Source: an uncultured Eubacteriales bacterium (GTDB lineage: Bacteria > Bacillota > Clostridia > Oscillospirales > Oscillospiraceae). Taken from it: a stretch of 64,000 nucleotides of DNA. Positions 34,930 through 42,622 of this stretch are shown piece after piece (the stretch's first letter is position 1; each line of letters starts with the position of its first letter). Location of the stretch: assembly GCA_900317375.1 (NCBI GenBank), contig ONGJ01000008.1, positions 1-64,000 on the forward strand, read 5' to 3'. The notes below the pieces were generated by a model. It saw nothing but the letters and a program-made list of their open reading frames with translations. It was not told the DNA's origin and made no database searches. A program made the translations under genes and the position numbers.

Positions 34930-35336
34930 AAATCGCAGTCAGATACTATACAAAGACAGGGAACACGAAGAGACTTGCCGAAGCCGTCGCTGAGGCGGTC
35001 GGGGCAGAGGCGCTTCCGATCAGTACACCCATTACAGAACCCGTGGACATTCTTTTCCTTGGAAATTCCTATTATGCATTCAGTATCGATCCGGAAGTGC
35101 GGGATTTCGTAAAGAGCCTGAACAAGGACATGGTTGGCAGGATCGTCAACTTCGGTTCCGCGGCCATGCTCAACTCCACTTACAAGAAAGTGAAGGCGGA
35201 AGCGGACAAGGTCGGCATTCCGATGGATGAGCGTGAGTTCCACTGCAAGGGAGAGTTCAAAGGCCTCCACAAGGGGAAGCCGGATGAATCGGATCTGAAA
35301 GCCGCAGCGGCGTTTGCCAGAAAGATCGTTGAATAA
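34926..35336 (+). CDS. Flavodoxin-family protein
   Basis: 136 residues. The FMN phosphate loop YTKTGNTKRLAEAV lies at the N-terminus and FLGNSYYAFSIDPEVRDF follows. Likely a soluble electron carrier or FMN reductase-like protein. It has a strong GGAGGAGG site inside the acetyltransferase end. The relic of an insertion sequence begins 5 bp after the stop. Confidence 0.87.
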   Translation: MKIAVRYYTKTGNTKRLAEAVAEAVGAEALPISTPITEPVDILFLGNSYYAFSIDPEVRDFVKSLNKDMVGRIVNFGSAAMLNSTYKKVKAEADKVGIPMDEREFHCKGEFKGLHKGKPDESDLKAAAAFARKIVE

Positions 35337-35340
35337 GCAG

Positions 35341-35469
35341 CTGCCCATTCCGCTCGTATGTGCTATAAGTCTATTGCAGCGAGCTATTATACAATCTTAT
35401 ATATCAAAACAAGAAGCCGAGACGAACTGTCTCGACTTCTTGTGTTTCAGGGCTGTTTTTTACAGTCCT
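35341..35469 (-). mobile_element. Relic end of an IS1182-family element
   Basis: This 129-bp segment aligns along its whole length with the right end of the intact element (62736-62875). It includes the first codons of the transposase (the CATTCCGCTCG..TGTGC block), the hairpin AAGAAGCYGAGRC and the terminal GGGCTGTTTT..TACAG. It is diverged and truncated, with no left end. The hairpin 35409-35423/35429-35443 now lies between convergent genes and can act as their terminator. Confidence 0.75.
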
Positions 35470-35476
35470 GCTTGAT

Positions 35477-36409
35477 TTACTTTTCGTTGTAGCCCTTCAG
35501 CCATTCCAGGAACTGACGAAAGAGCTGAAAGAGATCCTGATCGTCTTCGGACAGCTGCTGTCCGGCTGTTTGGGCGCCTCCTTCAGGCTTCTCAGGCGGC
35601 TGCTGGCTGTTGGAGGGGAGCGACTGGCCTTCTTCGCCTTCCGGCTTCTCCGGCGGCTGCTGACCATCGGCGGGAGCTTCTTCGCCTTCAGGCTTCTCAG
35701 GGGGCAGCTCGTCCGGTGCTTCCATGCTCAGCTCGAGGCCGGCGGCGGTCAGCGCTTCATTCAGCGCATCCCTGGCGGCTGCCGTGGCTTCGGCGGCCGC
35801 GGCACGGGCATCATCGTCCTCAGCGTTCCGCTCGGCATCCATGGCATCCCGGTGGGCCTGCATCAGGCTTTCGATGTTTGCTTTGACCTCTTCATCTTCC
35901 AGCTCGTTCACGGCAGAGAAGATCTGGCTCATCGGATCCCGGTCGCCGCGCGGCATCTGACCGTTCGGACCGAAGCCGTTTTCACCGTCCGAAGGGGGCG
36001 TTCTGTCTTCCTCGCCTTCCGGTTTTTCCGGTGGCTGCTGACCGTCGGCGGGCGGTTCTTCGCCTTCGGGCTTCTCAGGGGGCTGCTGGCCACCGTTCTC
36101 ACCGAAGCTTCCCTGCGGGGCGGCGTTCTGCATGCCCTGGCTGAAGTCACCCGGTTTACGGTCTGACGGGAAGCCGTCCTGCGGGGCGTTCATCTGCATG
36201 TCACCCTGCGGGGCGTCCATCTGCATGTCACCCTGCGGACCATTCATCTGCATGCCGCCCCGGGGAGCGTCCATCTGCTGGCCCGACTGCATTCTGTCCA
36301 TCTGCGGGCTGCCCTTCGGCCCTTCTGCAAATGCGGTTGCGGAGAGAGCCAGAATGATAATCAGGGAGAGCGTGACGGCAAAAACCTTTGCTTTGTTTGT
36401 TTTCTTCAT
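35477..36409 (-). CDS. Secreted low-complexity Met/Gln/Pro-rich protein
   Basis: 310 residues. Signal peptide at 1-29 (KVFAVTLSLIIILALSATAFAEG). It is followed by Met-Gln-rich repeats of the type QMDAPQGDMQMN, then GQQPPEKPEGEE repeats on both sides of a helical Ala/Glu-rich segment (ELEDEEVKANIESLMQAHRDA). No membrane anchor, LPxTG motif or enzyme domain is visible. The gene lies downstream of sigI-rsgI and has its own sigma-I-like promoter, so it is probably a member of that regulon. Function is unknown. Confidence 0.8.
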   Translation of the reverse strand: MKKTNKAKVFAVTLSLIIILALSATAFAEGPKGSPQMDRMQSGQQMDAPRGGMQMNGPQGDMQMDAPQGDMQMNAPQDGFPSDRKPGDFSQGMQNAAPQGSFGENGGQQPPEKPEGEEPPADGQQPPEKPEGEEDRTPPSDGENGFGPNGQMPRGDRDPMSQIFSAVNELEDEEVKANIESLMQAHRDAMDAERNAEDDDARAAAAEATAAARDALNEALTAAGLELSMEAPDELPPEKPEGEEAPADGQQPPEKPEGEEGQSLPSNSQQPPEKPEGGAQTAGQQLSEDDQDLFQLFRQFLEWLKGYNEK

Positions 36410-36454
36410 GATGTTTCCTTCTTTCTTTGTGTGATTTTGCCCGACATCTATTCA

Positions 36455-36482
36455 TACGAAAAGTCTGCCGGGAAAAATGGGG
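36455..36482 (-). promoter_or_regulatory. Sigma-I-like promoter of the secreted protein gene
   Basis: On the minus strand CCCCATTTTT (CCCC at 36479-36482) and CGTA (36455-36458) are separated by 20 bp. The same arrangement and spacing is found before sigI. Known sigma-I promoters have a C-rich -35 and a CGWA -10 (from memory). Confidence 0.7.
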
Positions 36483-36496
36483 TCCGGGAAAAGTTT

Positions 36497-37429
36497 TTAA
36501 TGGGGGAACTCTCCTGCCGGTCCGCCGGGTTCCATAGACGAAGGCGGGTTATCCCTTGCCCCCTGCGGCGGGGCGATGCCTTCCGGCGGGTTCATCCCTT
36601 CCGACGGATTCATCCCCTCCATCGGGATCGCCGGCGCTTCGGGAGGCTGCACATGATCAGGGAAAGACGCTTCCGGGGCTGTGCTGGGGACAGGCGGCGT
36701 CGTTCCCGCTCCTGGCTCTTCAGGCGGGACGGGTGCCTGTGCTTGGGTGATCTCCGGTGTCCGTTCGGTTCCGAGCAAAGCCTGCGGTATCATGTGTGCA
36801 TCCGGGTTCAGGCTGTCCGGGGCCCCGTTATCCGGCGTGAACACCGGAGCGTCTTCCGGTTCCGGCCTCCTCGTATTCTCCGGTTTCCTGTCCTGCTCCT
36901 GCATCCGGATGTCTCCGGCAAGCTCCGCGTCCAGCTGTTTCTGAAGCTGTTCGGAATGCTGCTTTGTCCTTCCTTCTGCACGGATCTGCAGCGAACTGCC
37001 CTCTTCGTCGAGCCAGCCGTCCTCGCGGATCTGTTCCACCGTGGTTTCGATCGCCTGGGTGATCGGCCGGTGACGCAGATTCGTTTTCCCGATTTCCGAG
37101 AGAACCGTTTCCGCCTCCTCGTCTGCCCCCTTTACATCCAGCACATAGTTGAAGCAGTTGACCGTATATTCAATGGAAGAGGCGGCGTCCAGACTGACCG
37201 TCCCGCAGGGGAGCGCATAGGCGGTTCCGCTTCCAAGACCGAGGACCAGAATGGCCGCGGCGGCTGTCGCCGCGATTTTTCTGCGCATGTTCAGCCGGGC
37301 AGAGGGAACTCTGTGAAGCTCGATTTCCTGCCCGATCCGGTAGGACGCGTTCGGGATGCGGACTACGCTTCCCGTTTCATCCAGCGCAGCGGCGTATTTT
37401 CCCTGAAGATCGACAATGACGGCTTTCAT
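36497..37429 (-). CDS. rsgI: RsgI-type anti-sigma factor
   Basis: 310 residues. The cytoplasmic RsgI N-domain (MKAVIVDLQGKYAAALDETGSVVRIP) is followed by one membrane helix (about 52-73) and an extracellular part with the conserved RsgI block SIEYTVNCFNYVLDVKG. The last 130 residues are Pro/Glu-rich with GMNPPEGIAPP repeats and no sugar-binding module. It should hold SigI at the membrane until an outside signal arrives. It overlaps sigI by four bases (ATGA). Confidence 0.88.
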   Translation of the reverse strand: MKAVIVDLQGKYAAALDETGSVVRIPNASYRIGQEIELHRVPSARLNMRRKIAATAAAAILVLGLGSGTAYALPCGTVSLDAASSIEYTVNCFNYVLDVKGADEEAETVLSEIGKTNLRHRPITQAIETTVEQIREDGWLDEEGSSLQIRAEGRTKQHSEQLQKQLDAELAGDIRMQEQDRKPENTRRPEPEDAPVFTPDNGAPDSLNPDAHMIPQALLGTERTPEITQAQAPVPPEEPGAGTTPPVPSTAPEASFPDHVQPPEAPAIPMEGMNPSEGMNPPEGIAPPQGARDNPPSSMEPGGPAGEFPH

Positions 37430-38151
37430 GCTGTTCCCTCCTTCCGTATAAACTTCAGATACTCCGAAAGCTGCGGGTAATCTCCGTCCAGAATCAGAAT
37501 GGCCATGATGATGTATCTGCGGCAGCGGTCCAGGAGCTTTTTGGAAACGCCCGAGCCGGCGGCAATGGCGCGGATCGGAAGCTTCCCGGTCTTCTTCAGC
37601 TCCTGCATCAGATCCGGCTTGGAAAGAACGAACCAGACCGCCTCTGCACAGGCCTGCTTTGTCTTCTCCTGCTGCGGCGAACAGTCTGTCAGATCAAAGA
37701 AGCGAAAGCCATAGCGCTGCAGCATCTCATTTGCCGCTGTGATTTCATCCGGAAGACTTCTGTCCGCGCTTTCCCTGCTTTGCTCAGCGACCGCCAGGTA
37801 AACGGACTTCTCCCACTCGTCCGGATCATCGTCAATCCCCTCCAGCACAAAAGGCGATGTGCTGATCTCGGTCAGATGCGTCTCGGCGCGCCGGTGATAG
37901 TCGATCAGTGCTCGTCTGATCAGCATCAGGGAAAACGGCAGAAAGCTGCCCTGATCCGGCCGATATCTGTCGATGGCGTCGGAAAACGCGCAGAGGGCGA
38001 CTGACCATTCATCGTCGCTTTTCGTGACATAACGGAACGAGGCGCGGGAAGCGGTTTTCAGAATCAGGTTTTCATAGCTTTGAATGAAGGCCTCCCGCTG
38101 CGGTTCGTCGGTTTTCGCGGCGAGTGCCAGGGCGTTAACGGAATTGGACAT
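37426..38151 (-). CDS. sigI: RNA polymerase sigma factor SigI
   Basis: 241 residues. The sigma-70 region 2 is FIQSYENLILKTASRASFRYV...DEWSVALCAFSDAIDRYRPDQGSFLPFS; the C-terminal SigI-specific domain with a helix-turn-helix is IRAIAAGSGVSKKLLDRCRRYI. ATG 38151 is taken as start (MSNSVNALALA), with GGTGAT upstream; a GTG at 38166 is possible. The typical sigI-rsgI pair and the sigma-I-like promoter in front indicate autoregulation. Confidence 0.9.
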   Translation of the reverse strand: MSNSVNALALAAKTDEPQREAFIQSYENLILKTASRASFRYVTKSDDEWSVALCAFSDAIDRYRPDQGSFLPFSLMLIRRALIDYHRRAETHLTEISTSPFVLEGIDDDPDEWEKSVYLAVAEQSRESADRSLPDEITAANEMLQRYGFRFFDLTDCSPQQEKTKQACAEAVWFVLSKPDLMQELKKTGKLPIRAIAAGSGVSKKLLDRCRRYIIMAILILDGDYPQLSEYLKFIRKEGTA

Positions 38152-38175
38152 TTGGATGATCACCACACTATCCTA

Positions 38176-38203
38176 TACGAAAAAGACAGGTTCAAAAATG
38201 GGG
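38176..38203 (-). promoter_or_regulatory. Sigma-I-like promoter of sigI-rsgI
   Basis: CCCCATTTTT (CCCC at 38200-38203) and CGTA (38176-38179) with a 20-bp spacer, matching the promoter at 36455-36482 in both boxes and in spacing, while the middle differs. Confidence 0.7.
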
Positions 38204-38211
38204 CTGCAGGT

Positions 38212-38256
38212 AAAAAAATAACTGCTGTGCCTTAAAAGTACTTTAAAGCACAGCAG
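38212..38256 (-). terminator. Terminator of the ADH-cupin-EAL operon
   Basis: Stem CTGCTGTGC/GCACAGCAG (38222-38230 with 38248-38256). On the minus strand it is followed by a T-run (plus-strand A-run at 38212-38218). Confidence 0.8.
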
Positions 38257-38298
38257 CTTGTTCTGCCTGTATTATTCTTTAGACAGCGGGGGTTTCTG

Positions 38299-40176
38299 TC
38301 AGAGATATTTCTGCCGGAACTCGTCCATCGGGACGGGGCGTGAAAACAGGTAGCCCTGCAGATAGTCGCAGCCGATGGCCGTCATCTCTTCAGCGACGGC
38401 GTCGGTTTCAATCCCCTCGGCGGTGATGCTGAGCCCCCGCTCCCGGAACACCCTGACGAGGGTGGGAAGAACGGGATTCGGGTCCTTGCAGTGAGCCCGG
38501 ACGATCTCCATATCCAGCTTGATGCCGGTGAAGGGAAGGCGCTGCAGGCGGGAGAGGTTGGAATAGCCGCTGCCGTAATCGTCAAGGACGAAACAGAAGC
38601 CCCGATTGCGAAGCTCGTTCATCTGTTCTGTCAGGACGGTATAGTCTATCATGCTGGCCTCGGTGATTTCCAGATGGATAAACGGAGGAGGGACCCGGTA
38701 TCTGCTCAGAATGTCCACAAAGCGCGTGCGCAGCTCCGGGTTCATGCACTGGATCGGAGAGAGGTTGACATTGACCCACTGCAGCTGCCTGCGGTCATGC
38801 TCGCTGAAGAAGCGGCAGACCTTTTCCAGCACCTGCTCGCCGAGGCGGATGATCTGGCCGTTTTTCTCCGCAAGGCCGATAAAATCGTTCGGGAAAATCA
38901 GACTGCCCTGATCTCCCCGCAGGCGTGCCAGCGCCTCGGCGCCGATCACGGCACCGGTCTGCGCATCCATGATGGGCTGGAGGAAGACATCGACGCTGCC
39001 CGTCTCCACGGCATGGTCCAGCGCCCGCTTGACGGCGATCTCATGCCTGAGCAGGGTAGAGAGGTCCAGATCCAGAAGCCCGTCCCCGGTGACGTCGCGC
39101 TGGCCGATATCAAAGAGCGACAGGGCGAGGCTCTCCACCACCTGGTCGGCATCCAGGCTGCCGGCGGTGGAGCTCATCTGCAGAAAGACGGCGTTCAGAT
39201 ACAGCTCGGTCTCATCGGCGACCCAGGGACGGTGAAAACGGGCCGAGATGTCATCCGCCAGTTTCCGGACGTCCATCTTCTCGGGACCGACCAGAGCAAA
39301 GCAGCCGGAGCGCAGATAAAAGAAGGGGAGAGAGGGATAGGTCTTCTTGATATAAGAGCAGATCAGCCGGATGCCCTGTTCCATCTGTTTGATACCGTAG
39401 ATCTCGCGGGCGTCGGAATAGTTGCGAAGGGCAAAACCGAGGACACGGAAGTCTCCCTTCTCCACACGCTCTTCCAGATATTCCCGCAGCGCCGGGAAGC
39501 TGAAGCTGCCGTAGGACGTCGTATAGACGGCCGGGTTTTCAAAGGAAATGAAGATGACCAGCAGCGCCATCAGATAGAAGACGTTCAGCACCAGATACTG
39601 CGGCATCAGCATGCGGACGATGTAGCCGCACAGAAGAATGACATTGCAGCCGATGATGGAAATCTGATCACGCCGGGAAAGCTTTTTCCGTTCGAGGAAA
39701 ATGAAGAGGAAGGAGAGCAGCAGATAGAAAAAGAAACAGACGTAAATGATATTGTAAAAGGGACCGCGGTGATAGCCGTTCTGATCGATCAGAAAGACCG
39801 CCCCGGTCCAGAAGCTCGAGAGCACGAGCAGCTCGGAGAGAAAAAAGACCGAGGAATAAAGCAGCATCGCCGGGCTGCGGACATCGGGAAAACGCCGGAG
39901 AATGTTGAGGGTATAGAAAAAGTACAGAAGAATACGGGCGAGGAAAAAGACAAAGTAGGCCATGTTCAGCACGGCCGTCAGCCAGATCGGCAGATCCTGA
40001 TAATTCATATCCGCGTTGCTGGAGAGAATGTCAAAAAGAAGGACAAGAAGCTCCACCAGCACGAGCAGGAAGAACAGCCGGTTTTTTCGCACCGGCAGCC
40101 TCGGCTCGCTCAGAAAAAAGTAGAGAAAAATCAGCAGGATCAGGATGCTCGGGAAGGTGAAATCAAAGTGAAACAC
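38299..40176 (-). CDS. Membrane-bound EAL-domain c-di-GMP phosphodiesterase
   Basis: 625 residues. About six to seven membrane helices fill residues 8-212, a degenerate GGDEF-like domain without a GG(D/E)EF motif fills 240-375, and a full EAL domain follows. All catalytic residues can be seen: EAL (414-416), NVNLSP (469-474), EITE (503-506), DDYGSGYSNL (532-541), Lys553 in GIKLD, AEGIET and LQGYLFSRP. It is therefore predicted to hydrolyse c-di-GMP in response to a membrane or degenerate-domain signal. It is third in an operon after an alcohol dehydrogenase and a cupin. Confidence 0.92.
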   Translation of the reverse strand: MFHFDFTFPSILILLIFLYFFLSEPRLPVRKNRLFFLLVLVELLVLLFDILSSNADMNYQDLPIWLTAVLNMAYFVFFLARILLYFFYTLNILRRFPDVRSPAMLLYSSVFFLSELLVLSSFWTGAVFLIDQNGYHRGPFYNIIYVCFFFYLLLSFLFIFLERKKLSRRDQISIIGCNVILLCGYIVRMLMPQYLVLNVFYLMALLVIFISFENPAVYTTSYGSFSFPALREYLEERVEKGDFRVLGFALRNYSDAREIYGIKQMEQGIRLICSYIKKTYPSLPFFYLRSGCFALVGPEKMDVRKLADDISARFHRPWVADETELYLNAVFLQMSSTAGSLDADQVVESLALSLFDIGQRDVTGDGLLDLDLSTLLRHEIAVKRALDHAVETGSVDVFLQPIMDAQTGAVIGAEALARLRGDQGSLIFPNDFIGLAEKNGQIIRLGEQVLEKVCRFFSEHDRRQLQWVNVNLSPIQCMNPELRTRFVDILSRYRVPPPFIHLEITEASMIDYTVLTEQMNELRNRGFCFVLDDYGSGYSNLSRLQRLPFTGIKLDMEIVRAHCKDPNPVLPTLVRVFRERGLSITAEGIETDAVAEEMTAIGCDYLQGYLFSRPVPMDEFRQKYL

Positions 40177-40212
40177 GATAAACGCCCTCCTGTCGGGCAG
40201 AACCCGGGGGGT

Positions 40213-40557
40213 TCAGAAAAGAATCAAGGCGATAAACTCGAGCGGCTCATCCCCGTCGTTTACAAGACCGTGGCACTCGCCGTCATTGCAGACCGTCGTG
40301 TCGCCGGGAAAGACGCGGACGCTTTTCCCGTTGTCGTTGTACAGACCGCTGCCCTTCAGGAAATAGTAGATCTCGTTGTCGCCGGTGTGGGTGTGGTCGC
40401 CGACGGAACGGCCGGGGGCGAGAATCATGTGGTTGAAGAGGCGGCCTTTGCCGTACATCTCATCCGCGCCGTTCAGGATCAGGCGCAGCTCGGCCTCTCC
40501 GTTTCCGTTGCGGATGCATTTGAATTCGACTTTCTGTTCGTTTTTTGTTCTGACCAT
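40213..40557 (-). CDS. Cupin-domain protein
   Basis: 114 residues, a single cupin barrel. The metal-binding motif 1 is GDHTHTGDNEIYYFLKGSG and motif 2 is FPGDTTVCNDGECHGLVN. Enzymatic or sensory role unknown. It lies 15 bp after the alcohol dehydrogenase and 36 bp before the EAL protein. Confidence 0.87.
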   Translation of the reverse strand: MVRTKNEQKVEFKCIRNGNGEAELRLILNGADEMYGKGRLFNHMILAPGRSVGDHTHTGDNEIYYFLKGSGLYNDNGKSVRVFPGDTTVCNDGECHGLVNDGDEPLEFIALILF

Positions 40558-40572
40558 AAAGCATGTCTCCTT

Positions 40573-41676
40573 TCAGTTTTTCAGAAACAGAGCGCAGAGA
40601 ATCTCCCGGATCTCTGCGGGACTTACTTCGCAGCAGGTGTTGCGGACGGAATTGTTGTTCTCCCAGCGGGGAAGCGCTGCGTCAATCTCCTCCGCTGTCA
40701 TGGAGATGCCGGTCTCGGGGAGGCAGAGCGAAATGAGCCGCAGCAGTTCGCCCCGGGCGATGCCCAGCTCGCGGAAAAAGCGGTCCGCACAGGCAGGGTT
40801 CTTTTCCTGGGTGATATCCAGAAGCGCGGGCAGAAAGCAGGCACTGGCAAAGCCGTGGGGAACCTTGCGGGTTTCTGTCAAATAGTAACCGACATTGTGG
40901 GGGAAACAGGTGCCTGTTTCGCAGATGGCAAGCCCGCCGAGGAGGGAGGCGTCATAGAGCGCCGCCCTTTCCCCGTGGCCGAGGTCCCGGCCCTCCGCTG
41001 CCTGCTGCAGGGGCGGAAACAGCAGACGAATGCCTTGCAGGGCATAAGCGCGGGAGAGTTCATCCGCGTTGCGGTTAAACCAGCTCTCGGCACAGTGGCA
41101 GAGCACGTCGATGCCCGTGGAAAGGGTGACGGAGAGCGGCAGGGCGGCGGTGTATTTCGGGTCGCCGAAGGAAGCGGCGGCGAAGAGGCGGTCATCGTGG
41201 ATGCTGTGCTTTCTGCCGCGGCTGTCCGTGAGGACGGAGACCTTGGTCACCTCGCTGCCGGTGCCGGCGGTGGTGCCGACCAGCAGAAGGGGAAGGGGGG
41301 AATTCTCCCAGGCTTTCCGGTAAAAGCCCTCTTCGTCCAGACCGGGGTTTGCCGCAAAGACCGCGGCGGCCTTCGCCGCGTCCAGAGCCGAGCCCCCGCC
41401 GATGCCGACAACAAACGCAGCCCCGAAGGCATGGGCGCACTGCCCGGCGGCGATGCAGGAGCGCACGGAAGGGTTCTGCTCAATCCCGTCGAAGACGCAG
41501 AAGGAGATGCCGCAGCGCTCCAGCACCGCGGTCACATCCGCCAGCGCGCCGCTTTTCACCGCCGCGCCCTTCCCCGTGACCAGGGCACAGCGGCTGCCGA
41601 AGGCCTCAAAAAGCGCGGCATGATCGGAAACGACACTGTCCCCGCTGAACATTCTGACCGGCATATGGAGCTTCAT
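40573..41676 (-). CDS. Iron-containing alcohol dehydrogenase
   Basis: 367 residues of the group III alcohol dehydrogenases. The nucleotide site is GIGGGSALDAAKA, TTAGTGSEVT follows, and metal ligands are seen in STGIDVLCHCAESWF and KVPHGFASA, with FPHNVGYYL between. The substrate alcohol is unknown. ATG 41676 with AAAGGAGG upstream is chosen over an extension with no homology. Confidence 0.9.
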   Translation of the reverse strand: MKLHMPVRMFSGDSVVSDHAALFEAFGSRCALVTGKGAAVKSGALADVTAVLERCGISFCVFDGIEQNPSVRSCIAAGQCAHAFGAAFVVGIGGGSALDAAKAAAVFAANPGLDEEGFYRKAWENSPLPLLLVGTTAGTGSEVTKVSVLTDSRGRKHSIHDDRLFAAASFGDPKYTAALPLSVTLSTGIDVLCHCAESWFNRNADELSRAYALQGIRLLFPPLQQAAEGRDLGHGERAALYDASLLGGLAICETGTCFPHNVGYYLTETRKVPHGFASACFLPALLDITQEKNPACADRFFRELGIARGELLRLISLCLPETGISMTAEEIDAALPRWENNNSVRNTCCEVSPAEIREILCALFLKN

Positions 41677-41706
41677 GGCGGCCCTCCTTTTTTTACTGAC
41701 AAAAAC

Positions 41707-41736
41707 AGTATAACACAGATTGTATTTTCTTATCAA
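41707..41736 (-). promoter_or_regulatory. Promoter of the ADH-cupin-EAL operon
   Basis: TTGATA (41731-41736) and TATACT (41707-41712) with an 18-bp spacer, about 30 nt before the start codon. Confidence 0.65.
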
Positions 41737-41741
41737 GTGCA

Positions 41742-41774
41742 GACAGGACCCCCGGCAAAACCGGAGGTCCTGTC
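41742..41774. terminator. Hairpin after the GDPD gene
   Basis: A 14-bp stem with one mismatch (41742-41755 with 41761-41774), loop CAAAA, located between the GDPD stop and the next promoter. No clear T-run, so efficiency is uncertain. Confidence 0.6.
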
Positions 41775-41781
41775 AGTGCCG

Positions 41782-42612
41782 TCAGAGATAGCGGCGGCGG
41801 GGACGGTAAAACTCGAAAATGACGGCGTCCCGGCCCTGCTCGTTGCGCGGTTCGTGGGAGGTCCAGCCCACGTTCAGGGCACCCAGCCAGGTACAGAGGT
41901 GTACGAGCGGCGGACGGGGGCCGACGCGGTAGGCGATGAACTGTGGCCGGGCCAGGAAATTCAGCAGCGTGTGGTGCAGGACGAAGGCCTGGATGCCGCG
42001 GATGCCGTCGTCAGCGTAGTTGCTGACCGTGGTGGCAAGCTGCCCGCGGATCAGGTCCGGCGCATGGAAGCGGAACCAGGCGACGATCAGCGGGTTGAAG
42101 CTCTCAATGCAGACATTGCCGTGATAGCTCTCCAGCAGGGCGAGGGTCTTTTCGCAGAGTTCGCGGTTGCGCGGGCCGTTTTTCAGCTCGACGATCAGGG
42201 CCTCACAGCCCTGAATGTTTTTCAGAACCTCGGAAAAGAGGGGGATCTGTTCATCGGTGCCGCAGAGACGCAGCTGCTGCAGTTCGGGCCAGGTCAGCTC
42301 GTCCACGCGGGCATGCACACCGCAGACGCGGTCCAGCGTGTCATCGTGGAAGACCACGACCTCGCCGTCCTTTGACAGCTGGACATCCAGCTCGATGCCG
42401 TAGCCCTCCTGCGCCGCCTGGCGGAAGGCGGCGAGCGAGTTTTCGGGGACAGATTTGTCCCGGGTGTGCAGGCCGCGGTGGGCGTAGTTGACACCGCGGA
42501 AAATCTTTTTCTGACGGCGGCTGGCATGGCCGGGCGCCACGGCGTACAGGGGAAGCAGGACAGCCGCGGCGGTCAGGCCGAGAAGCGGCTTCAACAGTTT
42601 ATGCTTGCTCAT
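41782..42612 (-). CDS. Glycerophosphodiester phosphodiesterase
   Basis: 276 residues. An N-terminal hydrophobic segment (6-26) may anchor it in the membrane. The GDPD active site is present: NYAHRGLH, VPENSLAAF, GIELDVQLSKDG and VVFHDDTLDR. It releases glycerol 3-phosphate from phospholipid head groups. It begins 10 bp after the MFS transporter in the marR operon. Confidence 0.92.
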   Translation of the reverse strand: MSKHKLLKPLLGLTAAAVLLPLYAVAPGHASRRQKKIFRGVNYAHRGLHTRDKSVPENSLAAFRQAAQEGYGIELDVQLSKDGEVVVFHDDTLDRVCGVHARVDELTWPELQQLRLCGTDEQIPLFSEVLKNIQGCEALIVELKNGPRNRELCEKTLALLESYHGNVCIESFNPLIVAWFRFHAPDLIRGQLATTVSNYADDGIRGIQAFVLHHTLLNFLARPQFIAYRVGPRPPLVHLCTWLGALNVGWTSHEPRNEQGRDAVIFEFYRPRRRYL

Positions 42613-42622
42613 AAGACTCCTT

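Noticed and set aside
38491..42375. Open frame of about 1290 codons antisense to the EAL, cupin, ADH and GDPD genes
   Set aside because: It crosses four well-supported genes and two intergenic regions, and its composition is that of a shadow frame.
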